From positions 960,394-1,024,393 of the forward strand of contig NC_019702.1 in assembly GCF_000317085.1 (NCBI RefSeq): a DNA stretch of 64,000 bases. The letters are read 5' to 3'. This DNA comes from Synechococcus sp. PCC 7502. Lineage in GTDB: Bacteria; Cyanobacteriota; Cyanobacteriia; Pseudanabaenales; Pseudanabaenaceae. Both the position numbers and the translations under genes were made by a program. Of this stretch, positions 46,411-56,690 are shown piece after piece. The first letter of the stretch is position 1; every line of letters begins with the position of its first letter. Below the pieces are notes generated by a model. That model did no database searches. It was not told the DNA's origin and saw only the letters and a program-made list of their open reading frames with translations.

Positions 46411-48249
46411 CTATTCTACCGTGACAGATTTTGCTAGGTTTCTAGGCTGATCCACATCCAAGCCACGATGGGCAGCAATGTGATAAGCAAAGAGTTGTAA
46501 GGGAATTACGGTGAGAATAGGCGAGAGGATTTCTTCAACAATGGGGATGGGCAGAAGATGATCAAAGGTTTCTACGGCGACTGGATCATCCATAGGAGCA
46601 ACACCAATTAATTGGGCATCCCGTGCCTTTGCCTCTTGCGCGTTGGATAATACTTTTTCATAGACATTACCCGGTGTGGCGATCGTAATTACAGGTACGT
46701 TTTCGTCAAGTAGGGCGATCGGTCCATGTTTCATTTCACCTGCAGGATAGCCTTCAGCATGGATATAACTAATTTCCTTCAGTTTTAATGCTCCTTCGAG
46801 GGCAATGGGGAAATTAATGCCTCTACCTAAATAAATAATGTCATGGGCATGGCTAAATCTATGTGCTAGGTTTTCAATGTAGCGTTCTTGACTTTCTAAA
46901 ATTCGCTCAATTTGGGCTGGTAGTTGGCGCAGTCCTTCAATAATTGTGGAGATTTTCTCTGGGGTGAGCGATCGCCTAATCTTACCTAACTCCAGTGCTA
47001 ATACATAGAAGACTAATAGTTGCGCCACAAAGGTTTTAGTTGCGGCTACGCCAATTTCTATACCTGCTTGGGTATCTAAAACTTGATCGGCAAGGCGACC
47101 AATGGAACTTTCAGGACGATTAGTAATCCCTAGGGTGCGATCGCCCCTTGATTTAGCCAATTCTAGTGCGGCTAGGGTATCTGCCGTCTCTCCCGATTGG
47201 GTTACACCAATAACAAGGGTATTAGGAATAATAGGTGGAGCCGCATAGCGATACTCAGACGCATAGTTAACTGTGGTAGGAATACCAACTAGTTGCTCTA
47301 GTAAATATTTACCAACTAAAGCAGCGTGCCAACTGGTACCACAGGCTAGAATTTGAATATTAGTTAGGTCTTTGAGACTAGATTCTAGTTTTAAGCCCAA
47401 GTTAATTTCATTGGTTTCAGTGACAAACTTCGCCAAACCTGCCCGAATTACGCCCGGCTGTTCGTGAATTTCCTTGAGCATATAGTGACGAAAGCCTTGC
47501 TTTTCCACCATAACGGGATTCCAACTGAGGGTTTGAACACCACGTTTTTGCCGATCGCCATTAAAGTTATAAATTTCCACACCACGACGGGTGATTCTGC
47601 CAATTTCGCCATTATCTAAAGCCATAACCACATTTGTATAGGCAATCAGGGCGGGAGTATCAGAAGCAAAGAAGTTTTCATCTTTCCCAATGCCAATAAC
47701 TAAAGGTGCCTGTTGCCGCACAACAATTAATTCATCGGGGTATTCAGCAGAAATTACAGCGATCGCAAATGCCCCTTGTAACTTACCCACCGCCAGTCTG
47801 ACCGCTTCAAGTAGGGTATTGCCCCGTAAAAATTCGGAAATTAAATGGGGGATTACCTCCGTATCGGTTTCACTCACAAATTCATGCCCCAGATATTTTA
47901 ACTCTAGGCGCAGAGCATGATAGTTTTCGATGATGCCATTTTGGACGACAGCCAAGGAACCTGTATTATCGGTGTGGGGATGGGCATTATGTTCTTCAGG
48001 TTTACCGTGGGTTGCCCAGCGTGTATGTCCAATTCCAGTTTTAGCACTTACACAATTTGGTTCGGTAGTTAATTTTTCTTCAAGATTACTTAATTTGCCT
48101 TTAGCTCTTACTCTTAATAACTCCTTAGAATTAGTCGAAATGGCTGCTATCCCTGCGGAGTCATAACCCCGATATTCTAATTTGCGTAGTCCTGAAATTA
48201 AGACTTCTACCGCACCGCGATCGCCTATATAGCCAACTATTCCACACAT
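46411..48249 (-). CDS. glmS: Glutamine--fructose-6-phosphate aminotransferase
   Basis: This is a 612-residue enzyme making glucosamine 6-phosphate, the first step to UDP-GlcNAc for peptidoglycan. Met-Cys2 (MCGIVGYIGD) is the glutaminase nucleophile after Met removal. The region GHTRWATHG, two SIS domains (ILACGTSWHAAL, TQSGETADTLAAL, HGPIALL) and the C-terminal DQPRNLAKSVTVE are canonical. It converges on opcA with 59 bases between them. The 94 bases upstream of the start hold no glmS ribozyme that I can recognise. Confidence 0.97.
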   Translation of the reverse strand: MCGIVGYIGDRGAVEVLISGLRKLEYRGYDSAGIAAISTNSKELLRVRAKGKLSNLEEKLTTEPNCVSAKTGIGHTRWATHGKPEEHNAHPHTDNTGSLAVVQNGIIENYHALRLELKYLGHEFVSETDTEVIPHLISEFLRGNTLLEAVRLAVGKLQGAFAIAVISAEYPDELIVVRQQAPLVIGIGKDENFFASDTPALIAYTNVVMALDNGEIGRITRRGVEIYNFNGDRQKRGVQTLSWNPVMVEKQGFRHYMLKEIHEQPGVIRAGLAKFVTETNEINLGLKLESSLKDLTNIQILACGTSWHAALVGKYLLEQLVGIPTTVNYASEYRYAAPPIIPNTLVIGVTQSGETADTLAALELAKSRGDRTLGITNRPESSIGRLADQVLDTQAGIEIGVAATKTFVAQLLVFYVLALELGKIRRSLTPEKISTIIEGLRQLPAQIERILESQERYIENLAHRFSHAHDIIYLGRGINFPIALEGALKLKEISYIHAEGYPAGEMKHGPIALLDENVPVITIATPGNVYEKVLSNAQEAKARDAQLIGVAPMDDPVAVETFDHLLPIPIVEEILSPILTVIPLQLFAYHIAAHRGLDVDQPRNLAKSVTVE

Positions 48250-48343
48250 AAGCCTATGACTCTAAGGGTTTTAGATTAAAACTTTTAATTTTGTAAGATC
48301 ATCAATAAATTTATAGTTAGTCCATCATCAGCCCTAAGAAGCT

Positions 48344-49681
48344 CTAAACAGTTGCAAGCCCTATGGCAATTAAGGGTGGAACTGTAACTCCTAGACAAAA
48401 ACTACTAATTAAAATGATGAAAGGCACTGCCAAGGTCGCTAAAGATTCGGAGATACCTAAAATCTGATGACAACCACTGTACAGAGTTAAGACAAGATAG
48501 CATAATCCCACTATTACTAGTGCTAGGTAAAAATGAAAATTACTAATTTCTATGAGTGTAATTAACGCCCCCACCAAGCTTAGATAACCAATGGGTAAAA
48601 GTCCTACCCCTGCTAAAAACAGATCACTAACCCAATTACCTTTACCTTGAAAAATATTGCGGAGGATAAATCCAGATAGAAGAAGACTTAACCAAGCAAT
48701 TGCTCCGATCGCCAGCAAAATTGGAAATGAGACTTTCACATACTGGGCAACTTGGCGGAGGCTAATGTAATTACCAACGGCAAAGCATAGATTAAAAATT
48801 AGGGCAAAAATAATTCCCACATAAATAGCCCGATTACCCGTGAGCCTCAGATACATAGAGCGCATTCTACCGATCGGGTTCACAGTCACTACAACTAAGC
48901 TAAGCACCACATCTGTCCATAAATTATTAAAATTGTGAAAATGCCTGACCTGAAAATGATTACTTACTTTTCTAATTTCTTCCACAGTTAATTTGTGGTT
49001 TTCAGTATCTCCCTGTTGTGTAAAAATTTGCGAGGCTTTACCTAGGTCGGCGATCGCTGCTTGTCTATTATTAAGTTGAGCATGGGCAATACCGCGCCGA
49101 TAAAATGCCTGTCCGTAATTATATCTAAGATTTAGGGCATGGGTGTAGTCTTCGATCGCACCGTGGGCATAGCCTAGTTTTAATTTAGCAAGACCCCGAT
49201 TATAGTAAGCCTCAGCCATATTAGAGTTGAGATTAATCGCTTTCCCAAAATCAATAACTGCCTCAGATAATGCCCCTAGCTTGTAATAACAAAGTCCACG
49301 TTTATTGTAGGCATCCGCATAATTTTTATTGAGGGCGATCGCTTGGTTATAGTCTTTGATCGCATCTTGATAATTGCCATTTTGAGATTTCTTTAGCCCT
49401 TGACTGTAATATATTTCCGCACCTTTGCGGTTAGAGCTATTAGAACTATTAGTAGTATTTAGATCAAAATTTGTACCATCGTACTGCGATCGTCTTTGCT
49501 GGTCAGATAGTACTGTATATGCCTCATTAATCACACGAAACTTATCCGCAGATGTAGAGTCGTGGGGATTGAGATCGGGATGATATTGCCGAGCTAAGGC
49601 ACGATAGGCAGCTTTTATCTCTTCAGCCGTAGCCTTTGGTCTAATACCCAAAATTTTGTAGTAATCAGGAGATTTCTGCAC
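48344..49681 (-). CDS. J-domain + TPR + multi-span membrane protein
   Basis: This 445-residue protein starts with a full J-domain ([20 protein letters not shown], with HPD in [12 protein letters not shown]), then about four TPR units between 85 and 225. A C-terminal membrane region of about six segments (from about 285) resembles Yip1-type domains. It should recruit an Hsp70 (DnaK) to a membrane site, with TPRs to bind a partner. It lies just downstream of glmS on the same strand but is separately spaced. The fusion order is known among cyanobacterial J-proteins, but its client is not. Confidence 0.85.
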   Translation of the reverse strand: MQKSPDYYKILGIRPKATAEEIKAAYRALARQYHPDLNPHDSTSADKFRVINEAYTVLSDQQRRSQYDGTNFDLNTTNSSNSSNRKGAEIYYSQGLKKSQNGNYQDAIKDYNQAIALNKNYADAYNKRGLCYYKLGALSEAVIDFGKAINLNSNMAEAYYNRGLAKLKLGYAHGAIEDYTHALNLRYNYGQAFYRRGIAHAQLNNRQAAIADLGKASQIFTQQGDTENHKLTVEEIRKVSNHFQVRHFHNFNNLWTDVVLSLVVVTVNPIGRMRSMYLRLTGNRAIYVGIIFALIFNLCFAVGNYISLRQVAQYVKVSFPILLAIGAIAWLSLLLSGFILRNIFQGKGNWVSDLFLAGVGLLPIGYLSLVGALITLIEISNFHFYLALVIVGLCYLVLTLYSGCHQILGISESLATLAVPFIILISSFCLGVTVPPLIAIGLATV

Positions 49682-49959
49682 TTTGGATTAATGATCTTTA
49701 TGCTTACTTTAGGGGATTTAAGATAGGCTATATCTATAGATTAAGATAGCAGTTGCAAGACTATCATTGATAACTTTTGATTTACATCTAGCTTTTGATT
49801 TGCATCTAACTTTAGAGAAGTTTAAACAAAAATTAAAGAAAAATCTTTCCAAAATAGAAAGCGGAGAAAAAGTATTCTCAAAATAGCGGGGTAAAAACTT
49901 GATCTAATAGTGCAAATATGTTAGGTTTCGCTACGCTAATCGTTTTCAATTGGTACCAG

Positions 49960-50187
49960 ATGCGGTCTCAATCTGCTGAATATTATCCCGACAGCGACCA
50001 ACAGGAGTTAGAACTCTATCTGATTGAGTCTGCTCTAATCAACCAAGAACAACTAAATCTAGCCAAAAAGCTCCAAGCTCGGCAGGAAGGACCATTATTA
50101 ATGATCTTGCTGCAACTTAATTTTATAGATGTAAATCAGTTCAGTGGGCTGATAGACTGGACACCTAAGGCAAGAATTGATAACTAA
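49960..50187 (+). CDS. DUF2949 family protein
   Basis: This is a protein of about 75 residues from the ATG at 49960; an ATG at 49918 adds 14 residues. The sequence [20 protein letters not shown], then [19 protein letters not shown] and LIDW, matches the cyanobacterial DUF2949 pattern (helix, QxxxGPLPMILWQ-like core, terminal IDW). It ends 5 bases before the aroC start. The role is unknown. Confidence 0.65.
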   Translation: MRSQSAEYYPDSDQQELELYLIESALINQEQLNLAKKLQARQEGPLLMILLQLNFIDVNQFSGLIDWTPKARIDN

Positions 50188-50192
50188 GCATA

Positions 50193-51272
50193 ATGGGGAA
50201 TACTTTTGGGCATTTATTTCGGGTTACCACCTATGGAGAATCCCACGGCGGGGGAGTTGGGGTAATTATTGATGGCTGTCCGCCCCGTCTGGAAATTAGT
50301 GAAACTGAGATTCAACTTGAACTAGATCGCCGCAAACCTGGGCAAAGTAAAATTACAACTCCCAGAAAAGAAGATGATCGCTGTGAAATTCTCTCCGGTG
50401 TATTTGAGGGTAAAACCCTTGGTACCCCAATTTCGATTATGGTGCGGAACAAAGATGCCCGTGGTCAAGACTATGCGGAAATGGCAGAAAAATTTCGTCC
50501 TTCCCACGCTGACGCTACCTATCAGGCAAAGTATGGTATTCGTAATTATCAAGGGGGCGGTAGAAGTTCAGCCCGTGAAACCATTGGTCGAGTTGCAGCA
50601 GGGGCGATCGCTAAAAAACTACTCAATCAATTTGCAGGGGTGGAAATTATTGCCTATGTTACCCAAATTCAAGATTTAATTGCCCCCATTAATTCCGATA
50701 CTGTGACCATGCCTGATGTGGAGAGCAATATTGTGCGCTGTCCCGATCCAGTAATGGCAGAAAAAATGATTGATTTAATTGAAGCAATGCGGCGTGAAGG
50801 TAACTCTGTCGGTGGAATTGTGGAATGCGTTGCCCGTAATGTCCCAGTGGGCTTGGGCGATCCGGTATTTGATAAACTTGAAGCAGACCTTGCTAAGGCA
50901 ATTATGTCTTTACCTGCTACCAAAGGCTTTGAAATTGGCAGTGGATTTGCGGGAATTCACCTGACGGGCAAAGAGCATAATGATGAGTTTTACCGAGATG
51001 GCGATCGCATTCGCACAGTTACTAATCGGTCGGGCGGGATTCAAGGGGGAATTTCTAATGGTGAAAATATTATCATTCGGGCTGCCTTTAAACCCACAGC
51101 TACGATTATGCAGGAGCAGAAAACCGTAAGCATAACTGGCGAAGAAACAACCCTTACTGCTAGAGGTCGCCATGATCCCTGTGTACTGCCCCGGGCGGTG
51201 CCGATGGTGGAAGCAATGGTAGCTTTAGTTCTGTGTGATCACTGGTTAAGAAATCGAGCGATCGCTATTTAG
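50193..51272 (+). CDS. aroC: Chorismate synthase
   Basis: This 359-residue enzyme makes chorismate, the last shared step to aromatic amino acids and folate. Signatures are [17 protein letters not shown] near the N-terminus, [14 protein letters not shown] with RSSARET in the middle, and [17 protein letters not shown] at the end. Reduced FMN is the cofactor in the family. The start lies 5 bases after the DUF2949 gene, so the two are probably co-transcribed. It converges on the small gene at 51283 with a 10-base gap. Confidence 0.97.
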   Translation: MGNTFGHLFRVTTYGESHGGGVGVIIDGCPPRLEISETEIQLELDRRKPGQSKITTPRKEDDRCEILSGVFEGKTLGTPISIMVRNKDARGQDYAEMAEKFRPSHADATYQAKYGIRNYQGGGRSSARETIGRVAAGAIAKKLLNQFAGVEIIAYVTQIQDLIAPINSDTVTMPDVESNIVRCPDPVMAEKMIDLIEAMRREGNSVGGIVECVARNVPVGLGDPVFDKLEADLAKAIMSLPATKGFEIGSGFAGIHLTGKEHNDEFYRDGDRIRTVTNRSGGIQGGISNGENIIIRAAFKPTATIMQEQKTVSITGEETTLTARGRHDPCVLPRAVPMVEAMVALVLCDHWLRNRAIAI

Positions 51273-51282
51273 TTTACATTAT

Positions 51283-51549
51283 TTAATGTAATAGATAGGT
51301 TATAACGTCAAGGGCTGCGGATTTTAACCATTTGTCGGCATCATTTTCTAGGATGAGCCAATGAGCTAGGTTCTTGGCAACTTCTGGTTGTCTTAGGCTA
51401 AGTTCAAGTATCGCCGATGTGGCACACGAGGGTTCATCTTGATAATTCTCGATCAATTCGATTAACACATGATCTGAGACATCCTGCCATTCTGGAACTT
51501 CAGGATAGATCATTTGAATACCAGTGGCTGTCCAAATTTGGTTACTCAT
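51283..51549 (-). CDS. Small acidic protein translationally coupled to a hybrid kinase
   Basis: This is an 88-residue soluble protein of unknown function. It begins MSNQIWTATGIQMIYPEVPE, continues in two helical hairpins (LIELIENYQ, ATSAILELSLRQPEVAKNLA) and ends in YLLH, a little like one or two HEAT repeats. Its ATG overlaps the stop of the kinase by ATGA (51546-51549), so both are made from one message. A role with the kinase is likely by position only. Confidence 0.6.
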   Translation of the reverse strand: MSNQIWTATGIQMIYPEVPEWQDVSDHVLIELIENYQDEPSCATSAILELSLRQPEVAKNLAHWLILENDADKWLKSAALDVITYLLH

Positions 51550-54500
51550 GATTTATTTAGATTAATTGAGCTGGCAAGATTAGCGATCGCCTCAAAGTTA
51601 AAATTTTCAATTAGCTCCATGAGTTTGTACCTGAGATCAGTGTATTCCGTAGATTCACTGGAGATTTCTCCAATTAGTTGCATTATTGCTTCGTCATCAC
51701 CCGCTTGGGCAGCAAGTTTGAGATTGGTTATCCATGTCTCTGGCATCAGATCAGCAATTTCCCTAGAGGTTAAGCGTTCAGTGGGGATTACCTGCTCCTG
51801 TGATTCTGGGTTGGCGTTACTGTAGGCATATTTAACCCCCAAATGGGCAGCAATCTTTGTCAGTAAAGTCTCTTCTCGAAAGGGTTTACGGATAAAGTCG
51901 TCACAGCCTGAGGACATAACTATAACTCTTTCTTCTTCAAGTACGCTGGCAGTCAGGGCAATGATAATCGTAGCTTGTCCCTTGAGGTGGGATTTAATAT
52001 ATTCCGTAGCGGCGTAGCCATCCATTATAGGCATCCGCATATCCATGCAAATTAGGTGTGGTGACCAGGTTGCCCAGAGATCGATCGCTTCTTGTCCGTT
52101 ACTTGCTTCTTTGACCTCGAAGCCCAAGGGAGTAAGGAGTTTAGTAATTAGTTTGCGATTTTCAAGGCGATCGTCTACGGATAATATGCGATAAACGGGC
52201 TGATTTGGTTCTAAGCCAATGATTTGAGACTGGGGCAGGTTTGCCTCTACCTCTAGGGCATTACCAATTTTTAAGGGAATACTAAACTCAAATCTTGATC
52301 CCACTCCAACTTGGCTGGTGACGGAAATATGACCATGCATTAGCTGTACTAGTTTTTGTGATATTGCCAATCCCAAACCTGTGCCTTCTTGGGCGTGGCT
52401 AGATGCGGTTTGGCTAAAGGCGGTAAATAAACGTTCCTGTTCGGCGATCGCAATTCCTAAACCTGTATCTTGGACAGCAAAGTGTAAAAAGTCCTGATCC
52501 TGATCAACTTGTAGGGTAATGCTTCCAGCCTCGGTAAACTTCACAGCGTTGCTTAAGAGATTGAGTAACACCTGCCTTAATTTACGTTCATCGGCGATCA
52601 CATAGTGGGGAATAATCCCATAATCACAAATTAGTTCCAGATTTTTAGTTTCTGCCCGTAGTCGCATCATTTGAACAAGGGAATCCAGCATTTCCTTAAG
52701 ATTAAAGTTATCTTCCTGAAGCGTCATCTTGCCCGCCTCAATTTTGGACATATCTAAAACATCGTTAATTAAATTCAGGAGATGTTCCCCACTGCGACTG
52801 ATAATATTCAAATTTTCCTGTTGTTCAGCATTTAGGCTGCGATCGCGAATCAGAACTTGGGTAAAACCTAAAATGGCATTTAAAGGTGTGCGGAGTTCGT
52901 GACTCATATTTGCTAAAAATGCACTCTTAGCCTGATTGGCGGTTTCAGCAGTTTGGATGGCAGTTTGCAGTTCTCCTTCGATCGCTTTACGAGTGGTAAT
53001 ATCCTGAACTGTACCCTCATAAAATAAAATTTCATTGTCACTATCTTTAACCATACGAGCAGTTTCGGAAATCCAAATGATGCTGCGATCCTTACGATAA
53101 ACCCTAGACTCAAAATCATTAACTTCACCATATTGACTGATTAATTGCTCAAACTCATGACGGCGATTGGGTAAAACGTACAAATTATGGTTAAGGTCTT
53201 GTAAACTCACCATCAGGTCTTCTCGGGAGTCATAGCCCAAAATTTTGACCAAGGCGGGATTAGCATTAATGTAATAGCCAGCAGGAGTAGTCTGAAATAT
53301 CCCTTCCACTGAGTTTTCAAACATACTGCGATACTTACGCTCTGCCCGTTGGAGTTGCCATGTACGCTGTTCAACTTTTAGTTCAAGGTTATCTAACGCC
53401 TCACCGAGATCAGCAAAGGAATTTTGTAACTGCTCCGACATGTAATTATAGGAATGTGCCAGAAGGTCTAGCTCCTTTATGCGTTGGGGGCTAATTTTTG
53501 CATCTAAATTTCCATCGGCGATTTCTCGACTAGCATTAACAATCTTTAAAATTGGGAATGAAATCCACCGAGATGTAAACCAAGCAACTATAGATATGGC
53601 GATCGCTGTAATTACATAAACCAAAATCAGGTTATTGCGGTTTGCCTCGATCTGTTCCATAAAGTCAGATTCGGGAATTATCACTACAGTTAGCCAATTT
53701 AGTCCTAGATTATTAGTAACGGGAATTACCTGTAAAAAATAGGCTTTTTGGTCAAAATTTAACTGCATTTGTCCCATAGTATTAGACTGAGAATTCCCAT
53801 AGCTATCAACAGCGTTTGCCACAGCCTTGGTCAGAGCATTAGTACTATTTACCGCTTTAAATAATTCTCGTCCCTGTCCACCTTGCACTCGAAATGGTAA
53901 CTCTGCGGTTGAAGTGGCAATTAAAATCCCATTTTTATCCATAATGAATGCCTGTCCCGATCCACCGACTTTAAGATTACGCAAGTAGCTGCCAATGCCA
54001 TCTAGGCGCAGGGCAGTGTTAATTACCCCTACGGGTTGGTTCTGCTCATAGATCGGGGTGACAGCACTAATCAATAAAGTTGGCTCTAATAGGGAAATAT
54101 AGGGATCGCTCCATGTGGTTTTTCCTGCTGCCACTGCCTTTTGGTAAAAACTCCATTTGGTTGGATCAAAGTTCTCCATAATTAGTGATCCCGTGGTGCG
54201 ATCGCCCAAAGCATTAGTCTTAAAGGAATAAAAATTTCTGTTAATAGTTTTTTTACCCAATTGGGTAATTTTGACTGGATCAACTACATTAATTCTAAAA
54301 CTTCCATCTGCCAGCCTTTCTCCAGTGCGGTACTCTCCCTTGTAGTTGCCCACAGAAATAAAATTAACCGTGGGATAGATCTGGACTTGCTGCCATAGAT
54401 ACTTTTCCCAAGTTTTTAAGTTCTTAATATCAAGGAGTTTAAGCTTAACGGCATTAAGATTGGTTTGGTTGATTTGTTTAGGAATGCTCAGGTAATTTTC

Positions 54501-54725
54501 TAAGTTCTGATCAATGCGATCGCCAAGACTTTGACCTAACTGCTGGGCTATATCCTTAATACTTTCCTGTCCGTTTTTAATAGATAAATAGCTCACTACC
54601 CCCATTGCTAATAGGACTTGAGAGATAAACGGGACTGCCAAAATAAATAGCAGGGGAACTTTGATTTTAGGTTGTTTGAATTTAGCTTGTAAGTTAGTTT
54701 TTAAGTTAGCTTTTGAGTTATTCAT
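51546..54725 (-). CDS. Hybrid sensor histidine kinase (dCache-HAMP-PAS-HisKA-HATPase-REC)
   Basis: This is a 1059-residue membrane sensor. Membrane segments lie near residues 22-45 and 362-382, with a large extracellular dCache-like region between them. HAMP, PAS (about 465-585) and HisKA with the phospho-His in SHELRTPLNAILGF follow. The ATPase has N in NLLSNAVKF and G-boxes DTGLG and GTGLGLAI. The C-terminal receiver has VDDRLEN, CMDMRMP and KPF, then an acidic helical tail. No cognate regulator lies nearby except the coupled 88-residue protein. Confidence 0.93.
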   Translation of the reverse strand: MNNSKANLKTNLQAKFKQPKIKVPLLFILAVPFISQVLLAMGVVSYLSIKNGQESIKDIAQQLGQSLGDRIDQNLENYLSIPKQINQTNLNAVKLKLLDIKNLKTWEKYLWQQVQIYPTVNFISVGNYKGEYRTGERLADGSFRINVVDPVKITQLGKKTINRNFYSFKTNALGDRTTGSLIMENFDPTKWSFYQKAVAAGKTTWSDPYISLLEPTLLISAVTPIYEQNQPVGVINTALRLDGIGSYLRNLKVGGSGQAFIMDKNGILIATSTAELPFRVQGGQGRELFKAVNSTNALTKAVANAVDSYGNSQSNTMGQMQLNFDQKAYFLQVIPVTNNLGLNWLTVVIIPESDFMEQIEANRNNLILVYVITAIAISIVAWFTSRWISFPILKIVNASREIADGNLDAKISPQRIKELDLLAHSYNYMSEQLQNSFADLGEALDNLELKVEQRTWQLQRAERKYRSMFENSVEGIFQTTPAGYYINANPALVKILGYDSREDLMVSLQDLNHNLYVLPNRRHEFEQLISQYGEVNDFESRVYRKDRSIIWISETARMVKDSDNEILFYEGTVQDITTRKAIEGELQTAIQTAETANQAKSAFLANMSHELRTPLNAILGFTQVLIRDRSLNAEQQENLNIISRSGEHLLNLINDVLDMSKIEAGKMTLQEDNFNLKEMLDSLVQMMRLRAETKNLELICDYGIIPHYVIADERKLRQVLLNLLSNAVKFTEAGSITLQVDQDQDFLHFAVQDTGLGIAIAEQERLFTAFSQTASSHAQEGTGLGLAISQKLVQLMHGHISVTSQVGVGSRFEFSIPLKIGNALEVEANLPQSQIIGLEPNQPVYRILSVDDRLENRKLITKLLTPLGFEVKEASNGQEAIDLWATWSPHLICMDMRMPIMDGYAATEYIKSHLKGQATIIIALTASVLEEERVIVMSSGCDDFIRKPFREETLLTKIAAHLGVKYAYSNANPESQEQVIPTERLTSREIADLMPETWITNLKLAAQAGDDEAIMQLIGEISSESTEYTDLRYKLMELIENFNFEAIANLASSINLNKS

Positions 54726-54916
54726 TAGGCGATCGGGGAGTCTATATGAAATTTACATGAGATTTTGTGAGAAAAAATTAAGTTTAGCCTAATCTAAATT
54801 CATCGGAACTAACGTAATTATTGGTAGTATTTCAGGATAGTTTTCGCAACTTCTAAAACAACTTAAATCAACAACACAAATCCAAGTCTGGCAACTGTAA
54901 GCGAGTAAAGTAAGCA

Positions 54917-55708
54917 ATGGAACTAACAGATTTTTTAAGGATAATTCATCCCTCGGTGGCCGTTACCGTAGTATTTCCGATTCTGGGCATGGTGCTAAAT
55001 ATGGCATGGCAAACTCGACAACGCCGACTGAAATCCCAAGATGGTAGTAAGTCTAAAATCCCGCCATCAGTGGGTATGGAGCATGTCAAACTGGGTAAAG
55101 TACTATCTGGGGCAGTGGTTGGTATCAGTTTATTGGGAATGACGCATCCAACCGTAAAGTACATTCTGAAAAATGATTTAGTCACTAAAGACTTTACCCA
55201 AGTCCTAATTTTGGCTCTGCTATTTGTAGCAACGATCGCTTCATTAGTATTTTTATACATAGCTCGTGAGCGTCTATGGTTGGGAATATTTGCAACTTTA
55301 ACAGGGCTGGGCGTGGTTCTCATTGGATTTCAGGACAATATTTTTAAACGGGAAGGCTTTGGTGCTATCTTTCGGCGGGATAACGAATGGATGGTTTCGC
55401 ATTTTTACTATGGTATTTCTGTAACCATGCTAATGATCTTTTCCTTGGCAATTATTCAAGATATATACCAAGATCGGCAAAATCGTTGGCGTACCTTACA
55501 TATAGTTCTAAATTCTATTGCTGTGTTATTTTTCATTGCTCAGGGATTTAGTGGTGCGAGGGATTTACTGGAAATTCCCCTTAGTTGGCAAGAACCCTTT
55601 ATATATAGTTGTGATTTTGACAAAAAGGTATGTAAAGCCAGCTTAGATAGTCCTTATCTAGTTGGTAATCAAATTGGACAAAGTCCTAATAAGATCAACA
55701 AGATATAA
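54917..55708 (+). CDS. DUF4079 family membrane protein
   Basis: This is a 263-residue protein with about five to six hydrophobic segments. The opening MELTDFLRIIHPSVAVTVVF and the SGAVVGISLLGMTHPTVKY and FYYGISVTMLMIFSLAIIQD regions fit the cyanobacterial DUF4079 family. Histidines lie near membrane segments (for example HPSVAV and HPTVKY), which allows but does not prove heme binding. It stands alone between the kinase and the lipoprotein. Confidence 0.78.
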   Translation: MELTDFLRIIHPSVAVTVVFPILGMVLNMAWQTRQRRLKSQDGSKSKIPPSVGMEHVKLGKVLSGAVVGISLLGMTHPTVKYILKNDLVTKDFTQVLILALLFVATIASLVFLYIARERLWLGIFATLTGLGVVLIGFQDNIFKREGFGAIFRRDNEWMVSHFYYGISVTMLMIFSLAIIQDIYQDRQNRWRTLHIVLNSIAVLFFIAQGFSGARDLLEIPLSWQEPFIYSCDFDKKVCKASLDSPYLVGNQIGQSPNKINKI

Positions 55709-55867
55709 GCGTTTTAGGTCTTCGATATATCTTTCTCCCCAAGATTTTATAGCGATGCAGCATGAATGTCGTAAACTTTGGAATGAGTGATTATCGACCG
55801 AGGGATTTTTGACAAACTTCTATCGCCATTTTAGGAATGCTGGACTAATAAAATTGACTTAAAAACT

Positions 55868-56641
55868 ATGAATAATTTGTGGGTAAATTTACAAAGTAAG
55901 ATTAATGGAATTGGGCGATCGCTTGTCTTGCTTTTGATGTTGCCCTTGCTGCTGTGGGGCTGCGGCTCCTCTACGGCTCAGGCTGACATTGATCCCAAAC
56001 TAGAATCACAGGTCTTAGAAATTATTCGCAAAAATCCCCAAGTTATTCTGGAGTCAGTGCAAGCTTATCAAAAGGCACAACGAGATCAACAATCTCAGGC
56101 ACAGGATCAAATTTTAAAACAAATTCAAGCTAAGCCCCAAGCATTTATTCAAAACTCTCCCACTAAAGGGGCTACCAGTCAAAAGTTAATCCTGACGGAG
56201 TTTTCTGACTTTCAGTGTCCTTTCTGTGCCAAGGCACATGCTGTGGTCAAGCAGTTTATTGCCAGCCGTGGCGATCGCGTAACTTTAGTTTATAAGCATT
56301 TTCCTTTAACTAATATTCATCCCAATGCTGAACCCGCCTCCTTAGCATCATGGGCAGCCCAGCAACAAAATAAGTTTTGGGAATTTCATGATGGCTTATT
56401 TGAAAATCAAAGCCAACTAGGGGAAGATTTGTATATCTCTCTGGCAACTAAGCTCGGACTGAATGTGCAAAAATTTAATAGCGATCGCCAAAGTGAAGCA
56501 GCTAAACAAGCAGTTAATAAAGATGTGGAATTAGGGAAAGCGATCGGTGTCCCCGGAACTCCATTTTTCATCATTAATGGTGTACCACTGCAACCCTCCA
56601 ATGACTTACTTACGGATTTAGAGAATGCCGTAAAAGGTTAA
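55868..56641 (+). CDS. DsbA-like thioredoxin-fold lipoprotein
   Basis: This is a 257-residue exported protein. A basic start, a hydrophobic stretch and LLLWGCGSS (Cys32) look like a lipoprotein signal. The thioredoxin domain has CPFC in DFQCPFCAKAHAV and a cis-proline loop VPGTPFFIING, as in DsbA/BdbD-like oxidoreductases. The expected role is disulfide formation or isomerisation in the periplasm or at the inner membrane. Its stop is 50 bases before the chelatase start, so they may be in one unit. Confidence 0.88.
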   Translation: MNNLWVNLQSKINGIGRSLVLLLMLPLLLWGCGSSTAQADIDPKLESQVLEIIRKNPQVILESVQAYQKAQRDQQSQAQDQILKQIQAKPQAFIQNSPTKGATSQKLILTEFSDFQCPFCAKAHAVVKQFIASRGDRVTLVYKHFPLTNIHPNAEPASLASWAAQQQNKFWEFHDGLFENQSQLGEDLYISLATKLGLNVQKFNSDRQSEAAKQAVNKDVELGKAIGVPGTPFFIINGVPLQPSNDLLTDLENAVKG

Positions 56642-56690
56642 GCTAAAGACACTTGAAAATTATTCAGTAAAATTATTTGGTTTTTACCCA

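Noticed and set aside
48250-48343. A glmS ribozyme or riboswitch upstream of glmS
   Set aside because: The 94-base gap is too short and I could not find the conserved ribozyme core.
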